Assembly (NCBI RefSeq): GCF_002833405.1
Contig: NZ_CP025135.1
Location: forward strand, 2,709,501-2,773,500
Length of the DNA: 64,000 nucleotides
From: Planococcus sp. MB-3u-03
GTDB taxonomy: Bacteria; Bacillota; Bacilli; Bacillales_A; Planococcaceae
Direction of reading: 5' to 3'
The notes under the pieces were generated by a model that saw only the letters and a list, made by a program, of their open reading frames with translations, searched no databases and had not been told where the DNA came from. The translations under genes and the position numbers were made by a program. Positions 9,391-17,603 of this stretch are shown here, in pieces; positions within the stretch are counted from its first letter, which is position 1, and each line of letters begins with the position of its first letter.

Positions 9391-11037
9391 TTACATTCCC
9401 CAAGGCATTAGCGCCCAGATTGCTACAGCCGCAGAAACGACGACTGTGATTCCTGCACCGATCGTGCTGTTATAACGGTAAGCCTTAATATCTTTCCAGC
9501 CATGGATGCGCTCGATCAATTCGATATCGGCTTGTTTCGTCAATTTTCCGGAAAGCGACGGAATGCGGTTGGTGATATAAGAAACCACAATCAATAAGAT
9601 AAAGCTGATCGGCACAGCAAGCATTGCGCCGGATAGCCCCATCCCGTCGGTCACGCCATGCCCCGTCAATACGATGCTCGGGAAAACGAATGGCGAGACG
9701 ATGATATAGATGGCACCGCCGACGACAGACGCTGCAATCGCACCGAATTTATTCGCCTCTTTCCACCAGACGCCGACAATAATCAGCGGCGCATTGGTGA
9801 CACCAGCCAACCCGAACGCCCACAGGATACTGACAACAAGGAAAGCGGGCGGGTTAATCGCAAGCAGGATACTCGCAATGCCCCCTGCAAAAATCGCGAT
9901 AAACCCGATGCGCAAGTTCAAACGCTGCGAGATATTCGGTTTCAATGTAGAGATGATGTCCTGTGAAATCAATGCGCCGATCGCGAGCAAGTTCCCGCTC
10001 AATGTCGAGAGTCCGGCAGAAATTGCACCGGCAATGACAAGCGCTGTCACCCATTCCGGGTTATAGACCATATTCAAAATGATCGTCAATTTGTCTGCAT
10101 CCCCGTCGGAAATTGTCACGCCTTGCGTAGTTGTCGCAAAGACGCCGACAAAGCCCATCGCATACGTCGCGGAGAAAACCAAACCGAGAATAAACGCAAA
10201 CCAGACCATCGCAGAGCGCGCACTCTTCAATGAAGAAGCTGTGTAGACGCGCATCGCCAAGTGAGGCAAGCCGAGTGCCCCGATCGTCAGCGCTGGAATG
10301 ATGGAGAAATACCATTTCGGCGAGAATTGGTAATCAAAGAATGTCGGCAATGCGTCCATCATCGCCGGAACCATGTCCGAATAAAGCAATGGCGGGAAAT
10401 ACCAGCCTGAAGCACCGATCGCTTTCATGATCGCTGCAAGCGGCACGATGAACATCAAAGCGATGATGACCATCTGAATGGCGGCGTTATTCGTTGCCCC
10501 TGCCATCCCCCCGATCGTGATGTAGCCGACGATCAAGATACCGAAGATGAACAGCCCAGTAATATATGGAATGCCGAGCAATGTCTCAAACGTAATCGCG
10601 ATGCCGATCATCTGGCCGAGCGCATACATGATCGAAACCAGGATCATGAACAATGCGGCGATGATAGACGCCGTTGTACCGTAACGGTCACGGATGAAAT
10701 GAGTCGGCGAAAACGCACCCATGCGGCGCAAACTCGTTCCGTAAATGATCGTAATCAACGGAATCGCCAAGATCAATTGAATCCACAACATAATAAAAGG
10801 AACCTGTAATTGTAAAATAAGAGCGGTAATACCTAAAAATGTTGCCAAACTCATGTATGTAGCAGCCATCGCCAAGCCATTCGTGATCGCCCCGACATTC
10901 GATCCGCCCACGTACAATTCTTTAGCTGACTTGCTTTGGCGATTCGAAATGAAGCCGACGATGTAAAATAAGACGAATGTCGCGCCTACGACCACGAGTC
11001 CAAGTATTGGATTATCCAGTTGCCAGTTCTGCTCCAT
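9391..11037 (-). CDS. sodium/solute symporter (SSS family, acetate/carboxylate permease type)
   Basis: A 548-residue protein with about 13 predicted transmembrane helices and SSS-family features: GGSNVGAITNGLAMAATYMS in the first helices and SGNLLAIGALISQD in the region that binds Na+ in LeuT-fold symporters. It is close to the ActP/YwcA branch that imports acetate and other short-chain acids. It is preceded by a small membrane subunit and followed by an acyl-CoA synthetase, so the operon probably imports and activates a short or branched carboxylate (inference). Confidence 0.88.
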   Translation of the reverse strand: MEQNWQLDNPILGLVVVGATFVLFYIVGFISNRQSKSAKELYVGGSNVGAITNGLAMAATYMSLATFLGITALILQLQVPFIMLWIQLILAIPLITIIYGTSLRRMGAFSPTHFIRDRYGTTASIIAALFMILVSIMYALGQMIGIAITFETLLGIPYITGLFIFGILIVGYITIGGMAGATNNAAIQMVIIALMFIVPLAAIMKAIGASGWYFPPLLYSDMVPAMMDALPTFFDYQFSPKWYFSIIPALTIGALGLPHLAMRVYTASSLKSARSAMVWFAFILGLVFSATYAMGFVGVFATTTQGVTISDGDADKLTIILNMVYNPEWVTALVIAGAISAGLSTLSGNLLAIGALISQDIISTLKPNISQRLNLRIGFIAIFAGGIASILLAINPPAFLVVSILWAFGLAGVTNAPLIIVGVWWKEANKFGAIAASVVGGAIYIIVSPFVFPSIVLTGHGVTDGMGLSGAMLAVPISFILLIVVSYITNRIPSLSGKLTKQADIELIERIHGWKDIKAYRYNSTIGAGITVVVSAAVAIWALMPWGM

Positions 11038-11040
11038 CGC

Positions 11041-11310
11041 TTACACTTCCTTTGCTTCGTCGGCATTGCCGAGCGTGTCATTTTCTCTTTCGATCTCGTC
11101 ATCGATGCGGTTGCCGATTTTCCCTGCAACAAGCGTCAGCAGAAAAACGCCGAACCAGCCCATCAAGATAGGGACGATGTACATGACCGGAAAGCCGAAC
11201 AGCATGGCGTCCACCGGAAAAATTGAAAAGATCAGGCCAACATTCCCCACCAGAATAAATGCTGCCGTCATCCAAATCGTAAATTGGACTTCTTTTTTGT
11301 AAGCTTTCAT
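11041..11310 (-). CDS. small membrane subunit of the Na+/solute symporter
   Basis: An 89-residue protein with two transmembrane helices (near 10-30 and 40-63) and a charged C-terminal tail. Small two-helix partners encoded just before SSS-family symporters are common. The ATG at 11310 has TTGGAGGGG upstream, so the longer in-frame start at 11352 was rejected. The gene ends 3 bases before the symporter start. Confidence 0.8.
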   Translation of the reverse strand: MKAYKKEVQFTIWMTAAFILVGNVGLIFSIFPVDAMLFGFPVMYIVPILMGWFGVFLLTLVAGKIGNRIDDEIERENDTLGNADEAKEV

Positions 11311-11358
11311 GACTCTTCCCCTCCAATTTGTGTGATTTCTCTCTTCATACACCCCAGA

Positions 11359-11374
11359 CTGAGCGTTCGCTCAG
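11359..11374. promoter_or_regulatory. TetR-type palindrome CTGAGCGTTCGCTCAG
   Basis: A perfect 7+2+7 inverted repeat lies between the promoter and the first gene of the symporter operon, about 50 bases from its ATG. TetR-family operators such as those of fatty-acid regulators have this form (TGANCG-N2-CGNTCA). The regulator is not in the window. Confidence 0.6.
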
Positions 11375-11425
11375 ATTTTATGCATGCGATCCCCCTTCAA
11401 AATTATTATCTCAATAACTCTCTTG

Positions 11426-11455
11426 ATTGTAACCGCTTGCATAAATGATAGTCAA
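11426..11455 (-). promoter_or_regulatory. promoter of the symporter operon overlapped by a cre-like site
   Basis: On the minus strand TTGACT (11450-11455) and TACAAT (11426-11431) are 18 bases apart. A cre-like sequence TGTAACCGCTTGCA (11428-11441, one mismatch to consensus) covers the -10 and spacer, the usual layout for CcpA repression. Confidence 0.75.
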
Positions 11456-11727
11456 CTGAATTTTTATAAAATTTAAACAATTATATTAATAACCTTTTTG
11501 AACTATTTTTCTGCTTATTGGTTCTCATAACTAAGCTAATTATCTCTTTAACTCTTGTACATAAAGCTTTTAAGTCGGTTATCGCCCATGAAATGATCGC
11601 TATACAAATATACAATTTATTCAAACTAAAAAAGGATTTTTCTGACAAACTTTATGCATTCCAATGTTTAATTATTCATTTTAGCCAAACTTCTCATTCT
11701 CCCTCACTCTAGTGCCATATAAATGCA
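11456..11727. other. AT-rich intergenic stretch, no gene seen
   Basis: This AT-rich stretch lies upstream of the symporter promoter and downstream of the channel gene terminator. A 64-codon open frame (11518-11712) has no convincing ribosome site or family match. I see no repeat or RNA structure here. Confidence 0.5.
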
Positions 11728-11762
11728 CAAAAAAACTGCGCCTTGGCATATGCCAGGCGCAG
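11728..11762 (-). terminator. terminator of the mechanosensitive channel gene
   Basis: On the minus strand CTGCGCC-TGGCATATGCCA-AGGCGCAG is followed by seven T residues. It starts 12 bases after the channel stop. Confidence 0.9.
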
Positions 11763-11773
11763 AAGAAGTTGAC

Positions 11774-13033
11774 TTACATATTCGGTTTATTGTCTTCTTC
11801 TTTCATTTTCTTTTCCATTTTAGCCAATTGGTTTTTCGCAAAGTCGCGGCCGCCAATTCCGAATGCGATGGCGAAGGCAACTGCGAGACCTGCAATGATG
11901 AATAGGAAGGCCAGGTTGACAATGCTTGAAGCAAAGTTCAATTGGTCAAGCGTCATGAAAATTGCAATGATGAAAATTGCATATTTTACGATGCCGCCGA
12001 ACAATCGATTGCCCGAAGCGCGCGTGATGTAATTCCCGAGCATGCTGCCTCCAACGAGCCCAAGCCCGAGGATGATCAATGAGCTGATCAATAGCGGCAA
12101 GTACGCGATGATTGCGCTGCCGATGGAATTCAACACATCTAGCTGCAAGACATTCATGGCTTCAACCACGAAGAAGATAATGATAATCGCCTGGACGACT
12201 TTACCGATGATCTGGGCAATGTCGAATGAAGGCTCTTTGTTCTTGTCAGGGCTCAAATATGAAGAGAAGCGGTTGATCCCTGTGCCGTTCAATAGACCGA
12301 TCAGCAAGTCTGCGACGAATTTTGCGATGAAGACACCGGCAAGGATGAGGATGATGCCGACAAAGATATTCGGGATCATGCCAAGTACCTGGTTGAGCAT
12401 TGATACGATCGGTTGTGAAATCGAATCGATGTTCAAGGTTTCGAGCGCTACCGTTACGATCGGGATGAGCACGATGACAAAGACCACATTCGCTAAAACT
12501 TTAGCAAGCGTGTTTTGGTCGCTTGGAGCCACCCGCTCGTTCGTGCCGGATTTATTGGTCATTTTATTGAACCATTTGTCGATGTTCATCGTGGCCAATA
12601 AGCTTTCCACCAATTTTTTAACAAACTTCGCGATAAAGTAGCCAATCACCAAGATCAAGAGCGCCATGAACAGGTTCGGCAGGAATGCCAGGAACTTGTC
12701 CATCATGTTCGAGATCGGCTGGGCGACGTTATGCATGTCGAGTGCTTGCAATACACTTGGAATGAACAGGATGAAAATCAAATAATAAAGAATTTTTCCG
12801 ATAGAGTCCAGTTTGTCATCCGCGTCTTCCTTCGTTTTAGCCATATGGCCTTTTACCATGGCGTTGTCAGCACCGATTTTTTTCAACCCTTTCGAGAAGA
12901 TCGCTTTAACGATGGTAGCGACGAGCCACGCAACGACAAGCAATAATAGGGCGCCGAGAATGTTCGGGATGTAGTTGATGATCGTATTCCCGACATTCTG
13001 GAATGAATTGGTTACATCATTCAAATGTGTCAT
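11774..13033 (-). CDS. mechanosensitive-channel-like protein with repeated conserved TM helices
   Basis: A 419-residue protein built from repeated units of a long hydrophobic helix beginning NYIPNILGALLLL, FLPNLFMALLIL, MIPNIFVGIILIL and YLPLLISSLIIL. This is the TM-helix repeat annotated as MscS-like in Bacillales. The C-terminus has GIGGRDFAKNQLAK, as in MscS-related proteins, then a charged tail. A role in relief of osmotic pressure is family-based. The ATG at 13033 follows AAAGGAG. It is a single-gene unit with its own terminator. Confidence 0.8.
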   Translation of the reverse strand: MTHLNDVTNSFQNVGNTIINYIPNILGALLLLVVAWLVATIVKAIFSKGLKKIGADNAMVKGHMAKTKEDADDKLDSIGKILYYLIFILFIPSVLQALDMHNVAQPISNMMDKFLAFLPNLFMALLILVIGYFIAKFVKKLVESLLATMNIDKWFNKMTNKSGTNERVAPSDQNTLAKVLANVVFVIVLIPIVTVALETLNIDSISQPIVSMLNQVLGMIPNIFVGIILILAGVFIAKFVADLLIGLLNGTGINRFSSYLSPDKNKEPSFDIAQIIGKVVQAIIIIFFVVEAMNVLQLDVLNSIGSAIIAYLPLLISSLIILGLGLVGGSMLGNYITRASGNRLFGGIVKYAIFIIAIFMTLDQLNFASSIVNLAFLFIIAGLAVAFAIAFGIGGRDFAKNQLAKMEKKMKEEDNKPNM

Positions 13034-13157
13034 CTCCTTTACAATTTAATGGTTCATTTTTAGTATCCCCCTTATATTTTTTCCTAAACGCAATCTGGCG
13101 GCATTCCGGCCCTAATGCCAATTTAATTTTAAAATGACGGTGGCGCTCCCGAACGAA

Positions 13158-13200
13158 CACAATAAACCGCCGACGGGAATCCTGTCGGTGGTTTATTGTG
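13158..13200 (-). terminator. long hairpin after the histidine kinase gene
   Basis: A 17-base stem with one G:U pair (CACAATAAACCGCCGAC pairing with GTCGGTGGTTTATTGTG) encloses a 9-base loop. On the minus strand the inner GC-rich stem is followed by GGTTTATTGTG, acting as a terminator. Confidence 0.75.
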
Positions 13201-13212
13201 TTCATTCATCCA

Positions 13213-15357
13213 TTAATGATTTGGCAGCAGGACGGTTACTTTGAACAGATCTCCGTCCACCTCCAGTTTCATCTGCCCGCCGTGAAGATCCACGATGGAC
13301 TGGGCGATAGCGAGCCCGAGCCCCGATCCTTTGGTTTGCCGCGAGGTGTCGCCGCGCTTGAAGCGTTCGAGCAATTCTTCTGTATTGTCGCCCAATTCGT
13401 AGCGCGTGACGTTTTTCATCGTCATGACCAGTTCACCAGTTTGCTCTGTCAGCGCAATATAGACACGGCTTCCCGGCAATGAATATTTGGTGGCGTTCAA
13501 GATCAAATTATCGAGAAGGCGCCACCACTTCTGGCCATCGACCGAAGCGTATACGGGATGGTCCGGAGCCGCGATGCGGACGTCGAGTTCCGCTTCCTGT
13601 ACCGCTTCCTCATGCTCTGCCAAGGCTTGTGTGACCAGTTGCTTCATATCCAAGCGTTGCTTTGAGAGTTCTGCGTTTCCGCTAGCCATTTTTGAAACTT
13701 CAAATAAATCTTCAATGAGTACTTTCAAGCGCTCTGATTTCCGGTCGAGTATGTCGACGTATTTTCGCCGCTCTTCATTTCCTAGATCTTCATTTTTCAA
13801 TAGATCCGTATAGGTGATAATCGAAGTGAGCGGCGTGCGGAGGTCATGGCTGACATTGGTAATCAGCTCGGTTTTCAGGCGTTCGCTTTTTGCCTGTTCC
13901 GATACCGATGCCTTGTAACCTTCCCGCAAAACATTCAAATGGGCGGCATGGCGGCCAAGCGGCGACTTGCCTTTTATTTTCAAATCCGCTCCCAAGCTTC
14001 CGGCAGCCAGTTGTTCCGTCCCTTTGAGCAAGCGGTTCAAATAACCGAAGCGCGTCATCAAAAATAATAGCGACGGCAGCCCGATCAATAATGTAGCCGG
14101 CAGCCAAACAATCACCACGACCGGTTGTAATATCATAAGCGCTGTTCCGGCGCCCCATAAAAACACTACCGCTAGCACCCAGGCCATCTGAAAACCGATT
14201 GTGCGGTTGAGAAACGCATCTTTCGCCGAGTAAACCTGGGAAGCGGTGAAACTTTGTTGAATCTCTTCTTTAAAGCAGCTCCATTTGCCGAAATGCTGCC
14301 ATAGCCAAATTGCCTGCAATATACTTAGCGACCAGAACAGCACTGCGAGTGCCAGTGCGATAAAGACTTCCAGGAAAGAGCCGCTCCCGCTTTCCCACGG
14401 CCTTGTCAACACTGCCGCGAAATGGTTCGCAGCGGCCAAGGCGAGCATCGCCGATACGGTGAACCCGATAAGCTTCCACTCGACCGCAAGTTTTTGCCAT
14501 TTGTGATAGCTGGTTAACCCGGTATACCAGGCTGTCCGCACGGGGCGCTTTTTAAAAAACCACCAAGCGCCGGCTACTGCCGAGGCCAATAGGAAATACA
14601 GAAAGAACTTGAGCAGTCGGAATTGGTTTATCCCGCTGATCACCGAAGCACCTGCTACTCCTTTTTCCGGTATTTGGATGACCCCTGAAAACCGGTTATC
14701 AGCCAGCGTACTGTTGGCATCGTCGTATGGAAAGTCAAAACTCCAATAGCCATTGCTGAAATAAAGCGGCTCTTGTGCAGAATACACTTGTTCGAAAAAG
14801 GGCTCATCGTTGATTGTTCCTTTGGTGAATACTTCACCGCTGTCCAAATCCCTTAATTGATAGACATAGCCCGCAGCCTGGCCTTCAAATTGGGCCTTTT
14901 GTGAAGCCAGTTGCCCCAGCACTTCCTCGTAATCCGCTTCGCGTTGTTCGATAATCGCTTTTTTCGCTGCTTCGTCGTCGGAAAAGTTTTCACGCACAGA
15001 TAAAATTTCCTCTCCGCGCTGCTCTTCCAATTCTTCCACTAAAGAGTTATCGCCTTCTTCCTCTGCTGCTGAAATTGCATCCGCATATTGATCCCGAACC
15101 ATCTGGATCTGGTCAGTCAGGGAGTTATTATCCATGCGGTACTGGTCGATTTCCCAGGAAGCGACCGATTGATCGACAGTGGATTTCGGCGGGGCGAGTT
15201 CGAACAGCAGCAGCCCTTCCGTAAATCTGGCGAAATCGTAATGAAAATCTTCTGTGTCCGTGTAAGCCTTGCCGAAATAACCCGATCCTTTTTCCGTGAC
15301 GGTCCATAAGCATAAGAGCAACAAGGAAATGCCTGCAAGCCACATCCATTTCTTCAT
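13213..15357 (-). CDS. sensor histidine kinase, OmpR/VanS type
   Basis: A 714-residue membrane kinase. One helix near residues 5-21 precedes an extracytoplasmic region of about 220 residues with a coiled coil (many Glu/Gln). Several more helices lie between about 240 and 430, followed by a HAMP-like linker. The HisKA box NVSHDLRTPLTSI has the phospho-accepting His near residue 504. The ATPase domain has an N box (LDNLILNATKYS), a G box (GSGLGLAIAQSI) and a FKRGD segment. The ATG follows AAAAGGAG and lies one base after the stop of a small membrane protein gene. Its signal is unknown. Confidence 0.9.
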   Translation of the reverse strand: MKKWMWLAGISLLLLCLWTVTEKGSGYFGKAYTDTEDFHYDFARFTEGLLLFELAPPKSTVDQSVASWEIDQYRMDNNSLTDQIQMVRDQYADAISAAEEEGDNSLVEELEEQRGEEILSVRENFSDDEAAKKAIIEQREADYEEVLGQLASQKAQFEGQAAGYVYQLRDLDSGEVFTKGTINDEPFFEQVYSAQEPLYFSNGYWSFDFPYDDANSTLADNRFSGVIQIPEKGVAGASVISGINQFRLLKFFLYFLLASAVAGAWWFFKKRPVRTAWYTGLTSYHKWQKLAVEWKLIGFTVSAMLALAAANHFAAVLTRPWESGSGSFLEVFIALALAVLFWSLSILQAIWLWQHFGKWSCFKEEIQQSFTASQVYSAKDAFLNRTIGFQMAWVLAVVFLWGAGTALMILQPVVVIVWLPATLLIGLPSLLFLMTRFGYLNRLLKGTEQLAAGSLGADLKIKGKSPLGRHAAHLNVLREGYKASVSEQAKSERLKTELITNVSHDLRTPLTSIITYTDLLKNEDLGNEERRKYVDILDRKSERLKVLIEDLFEVSKMASGNAELSKQRLDMKQLVTQALAEHEEAVQEAELDVRIAAPDHPVYASVDGQKWWRLLDNLILNATKYSLPGSRVYIALTEQTGELVMTMKNVTRYELGDNTEELLERFKRGDTSRQTKGSGLGLAIAQSIVDLHGGQMKLEVDGDLFKVTVLLPNH

Positions 15358-15358
15358 A

Positions 15359-15517
15359 TCATATGTCTCCTTTTGTTAAGTGGCGAAGTGTGGCAAGCAA
15401 TTCTTCTGGAGACTTGATGACAAAGTCCAAAATAAAAGAAGAGCAGTAGACGAGGCATATCGCAGCAACCGCAATCGCAGCGACAGACCAAAGATCATTT
15501 TTCCATTTTGTAGCCAA
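15359..15517 (-). CDS. small single-pass membrane protein between response regulator and kinase
   Basis: A 52-residue frame begins at a TTG at 15517 inside the response regulator gene (23-base overlap) with AAAGGTGG upstream. Its stop (TGA) lies one base before the kinase ATG. The product starts MATKWKNDLW, has a helix of about 20 residues (SVAAIAVAAICLVYCSSFIL) and a charged tail of about 22 residues (DFVIKSPEELLATLRHLTKG). Exact packing between its neighbours and the ribosome site argue for a real gene. It could modulate the kinase, but that is inference. I recognise no family. Confidence 0.6.
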   Translation of the reverse strand: MATKWKNDLWSVAAIAVAAICLVYCSSFILDFVIKSPEELLATLRHLTKGDI

Positions 15518-16187
15518 TGCCCCACACCACCTTTACATACCTCGGATTTTTCGGATCCGCTTCGATCTTCTCCCGGATTTTACGGATATGTACAGCGACG
15601 ATGTTTTCTGCATTATATGCCGGCTCCCGCCAGACCCGCTCGTAGATCTCACCGATGGAAAAGACACGGCCAGGATGCTGCATCAACAACTCGGTTATAT
15701 TGAACTCCGTCGGTGTCATGCGAATTTCTGCGCCGTCTACCGCAACCGTTTTCGACTCTGAATCCAGCCTCAATCCGTCGATTTCAAGTGTATGGCTGGA
15801 CTGCCCATAATCTCCAAGCTTCACGTAACGTCTGAGTTGTGATTTCACCCGTGCCATCAATTCCATCGGATGGAAAGGCTTGGTCACATAATCATCCGCA
15901 CCGATCGACAACCCGTGGATCTTATCAGAATCCTCGCTTCTGGCACTCAGCATGATGATCGGGATATTGCGTTTTTCACGAATCTTGAATGTTGAATGAA
16001 TGCCGTCAAGCTTCGGCATCATGATATCCATGATGACGAGATGCACTTGCGTCGTTTCCAGCAAATCGAGCGCTTCCTGCCCATCTGCTGCCCCTACTAC
16101 CAGAAAGCCTTCATTTTTCAAATAGATGCTGATGCCTTCCCGGATTTCCTGGTCATCATCTGCCACCATGACTGTCAGCTGTTCCAC
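15495..16187 (-). CDS. OmpR family response regulator
   Basis: The receiver domain contains MVADDDQ, the phosphorylated Asp in LVIMDIMMPKLDG, and GADDYVTKPF. It is followed by a winged-helix DNA-binding domain ending in VVWGIGYKMEK. Two GTG starts are possible; 16187 is best spaced from AGAGG, and 16196 would add three residues. It is first in a three-gene operon with a small membrane protein and its kinase. Direct repeats upstream suggest autoregulation. Confidence 0.92.
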   Translation of the reverse strand: MEQLTVMVADDDQEIREGISIYLKNEGFLVVGAADGQEALDLLETTQVHLVIMDIMMPKLDGIHSTFKIREKRNIPIIMLSARSEDSDKIHGLSIGADDYVTKPFHPMELMARVKSQLRRYVKLGDYGQSSHTLEIDGLRLDSESKTVAVDGAEIRMTPTEFNITELLMQHPGRVFSIGEIYERVWREPAYNAENIVAVHIRKIREKIEADPKNPRYVKVVWGIGYKMEK

Positions 16188-16210
16188 ACGTTCCACCTCT
16201 TTTCAGTTCT

Positions 16211-16273
16211 GGCTTAAGTATAAAATGAAATTCTTAAGCGAAGCCCATTCAAATTCTGAAGAAATTCTTAAGC
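16211..16273 (-). promoter_or_regulatory. TTAAG direct repeats at the response regulator promoter
   Basis: GAAATTCTTAAGC occurs at 16227-16239 and again at 16261-16273, 34 bases apart (about three helix turns), and GGCTTAAG lies at 16211. On the minus strand a TATACT -10 sits among them with no good -35, as expected for an activator-dependent promoter. OmpR-type regulators bind such direct repeats; autoregulation is inferred. Confidence 0.5.
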
Positions 16274-17131
16274 TTTGCGGTTTTTGCCGAATGCCAGCAG
16301 CGCAATGCCGCCAATCAACAGCGCAATCCCGAACCAAGACTGTCCGCTTAACGCTTCACCGACTACGGCAACCCCCAATACAGAAGCTGTCAGCGGCTCT
16401 GCTAGCGATAAGGTGACCGCCGATGAGGAAGGAATGGTTTTCAATCCGCTCGAAAATAATAAATAAGCAAGGCTTGTCGCGGCAAGGCCCAAATAAGCAA
16501 CGATCATCAAGTTTTTCGGTTCCGCTAAATAGCCGGTATCCAGGAAAAACAGGAACGGCAATAAGCCAAGACCACTGAGCGAAAAGATCACAGCCACTGC
16601 GGGCACTACTTCCATCAGGCCTAAGACATTTTTGCTGAACATGGCATATCCTGCAAACGCCAATCCCGCTAACAGCCCGAGCATCACGCCGAGCGGGTCG
16701 ACGATATAACTATCCCGGTTCGCAAAAAGCAAAATGCAGCCGGCTACAGACAAGACGCTTGAAAATACCCACACTCGCTCTGGTTTGCGCTTCAATACGA
16801 GCGCTTCCAATATTCCCGAAAAAGCTGGCGCGCTGCCGATTGCCACGACCGTCCCGATCGCGACGCCCGTCAATTGCACGGCTGAAAAAAAGAAAGGCTG
16901 AAACAAGGCCATGCACAATGCGGAAAGCCCGACCCAAAGCCACGGAATCCTTACGCCACTCAGCTTTCCTGAAATCCACACAAATGCCAGAAGGCCAAAA
17001 CCGCCGATTGCGAGGCGAACTGCACCAATCGTCAACGGATGGGCTTCCCCCACCAGGAAAGTTTGGGCTGTCCCTGTCGTGCCCCAAAGCATCGCTGCGA
17101 ATAATACCCATATGTATGCCTTAATTTGCAT
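16268..17131 (-). CDS. EamA/DMT family transporter
   Basis: A 287-residue protein with ten predicted transmembrane helices in two EamA repeats (AMLWGTTGTAQTFL at the first, LAGLAFAGYAMFSKN at the second) and SSAVTLSLAEPLTASVLG near the end, typical of drug/metabolite exporters for amino acids or metabolites. The substrate is unknown. The 3' end overlaps one of the direct repeats that precede the response regulator operon. Confidence 0.87.
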   Translation of the reverse strand: MQIKAYIWVLFAAMLWGTTGTAQTFLVGEAHPLTIGAVRLAIGGFGLLAFVWISGKLSGVRIPWLWVGLSALCMALFQPFFFSAVQLTGVAIGTVVAIGSAPAFSGILEALVLKRKPERVWVFSSVLSVAGCILLFANRDSYIVDPLGVMLGLLAGLAFAGYAMFSKNVLGLMEVVPAVAVIFSLSGLGLLPFLFFLDTGYLAEPKNLMIVAYLGLAATSLAYLLFSSGLKTIPSSSAVTLSLAEPLTASVLGVAVVGEALSGQSWFGIALLIGGIALLAFGKNRKA

Positions 17132-17314
17132 CAGCTTCCCACCGCTTTCTCTCTCTATAATTTAAAATGTTTTTTAAAAGCATCGCTGTAAAAATGGCCA
17201 TGCTTGTACTAGATTATGGAAAATTCATTCACACTCCATAAACATACCACGGCACGGATGGTTTGAGATAGGGTTCAAATAGCATTATAATAGAAGAAAA
17301 GAGGAGGCGATCGC

Positions 17315-17545
17315 ATGTATATGACAGTCCCGGAAACTGCCGTTTTTTTGTCGATGCCGGAAGAGCAAGTCAACCGTTACGTACTTGAAGGCCGGATCCG
17401 CGCAGTCCATGACGGAGAACAATACTTGATCAACACCTCCCAATTCGAGAGCCATTTCAAACAGCTGGAAATCGCAAAACTTGAGCTGGAAGAGTGGCGC
17501 GCTACGCCAATCCCCGATGATATCGATATTAAAGACGAGGATTGA
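17315..17545 (+). CDS. small helix-turn-helix protein (excisionase-like)
   Basis: A 76-residue protein. Residues 3-45 fit the MerR/excisionase winged helix (TVPETAVFLSMPEEQVNRYV, then GRIRAVHDGEQYLINTSQF), followed by a charged helix and an acidic tail. The ATG follows GAGGAGGCGATCGC. No phage genes or attachment sites lie nearby, so it is probably a cellular DNA-binding protein rather than a true excisionase. Function unknown. Confidence 0.75.
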   Translation: MYMTVPETAVFLSMPEEQVNRYVLEGRIRAVHDGEQYLINTSQFESHFKQLEIAKLELEEWRATPIPDDIDIKDED

Positions 17546-17553
17546 CGAAACGC

Positions 17554-17592
17554 AAAAAAAGATCGGAGCCGTTTAGGCTTCGATCTTTTTTT
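17554..17592. terminator. bidirectional terminator
   Basis: GATCGGAGCC pairs with GGCTTCGATC, with seven A residues before and seven T residues after. It separates the HTH gene from metX. Confidence 0.9.
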
Positions 17593-17603
17593 GATGGACA
17601 GGT

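Noticed and set aside
11518..11712. Possible 64-residue protein on the plus strand
   Set aside because: AT-rich, no ribosome site, no recognisable motif.
17315..17545. Prophage excisionase
   Set aside because: The fold is excisionase-like, but there is no integrase, attachment repeat or phage gene nearby.
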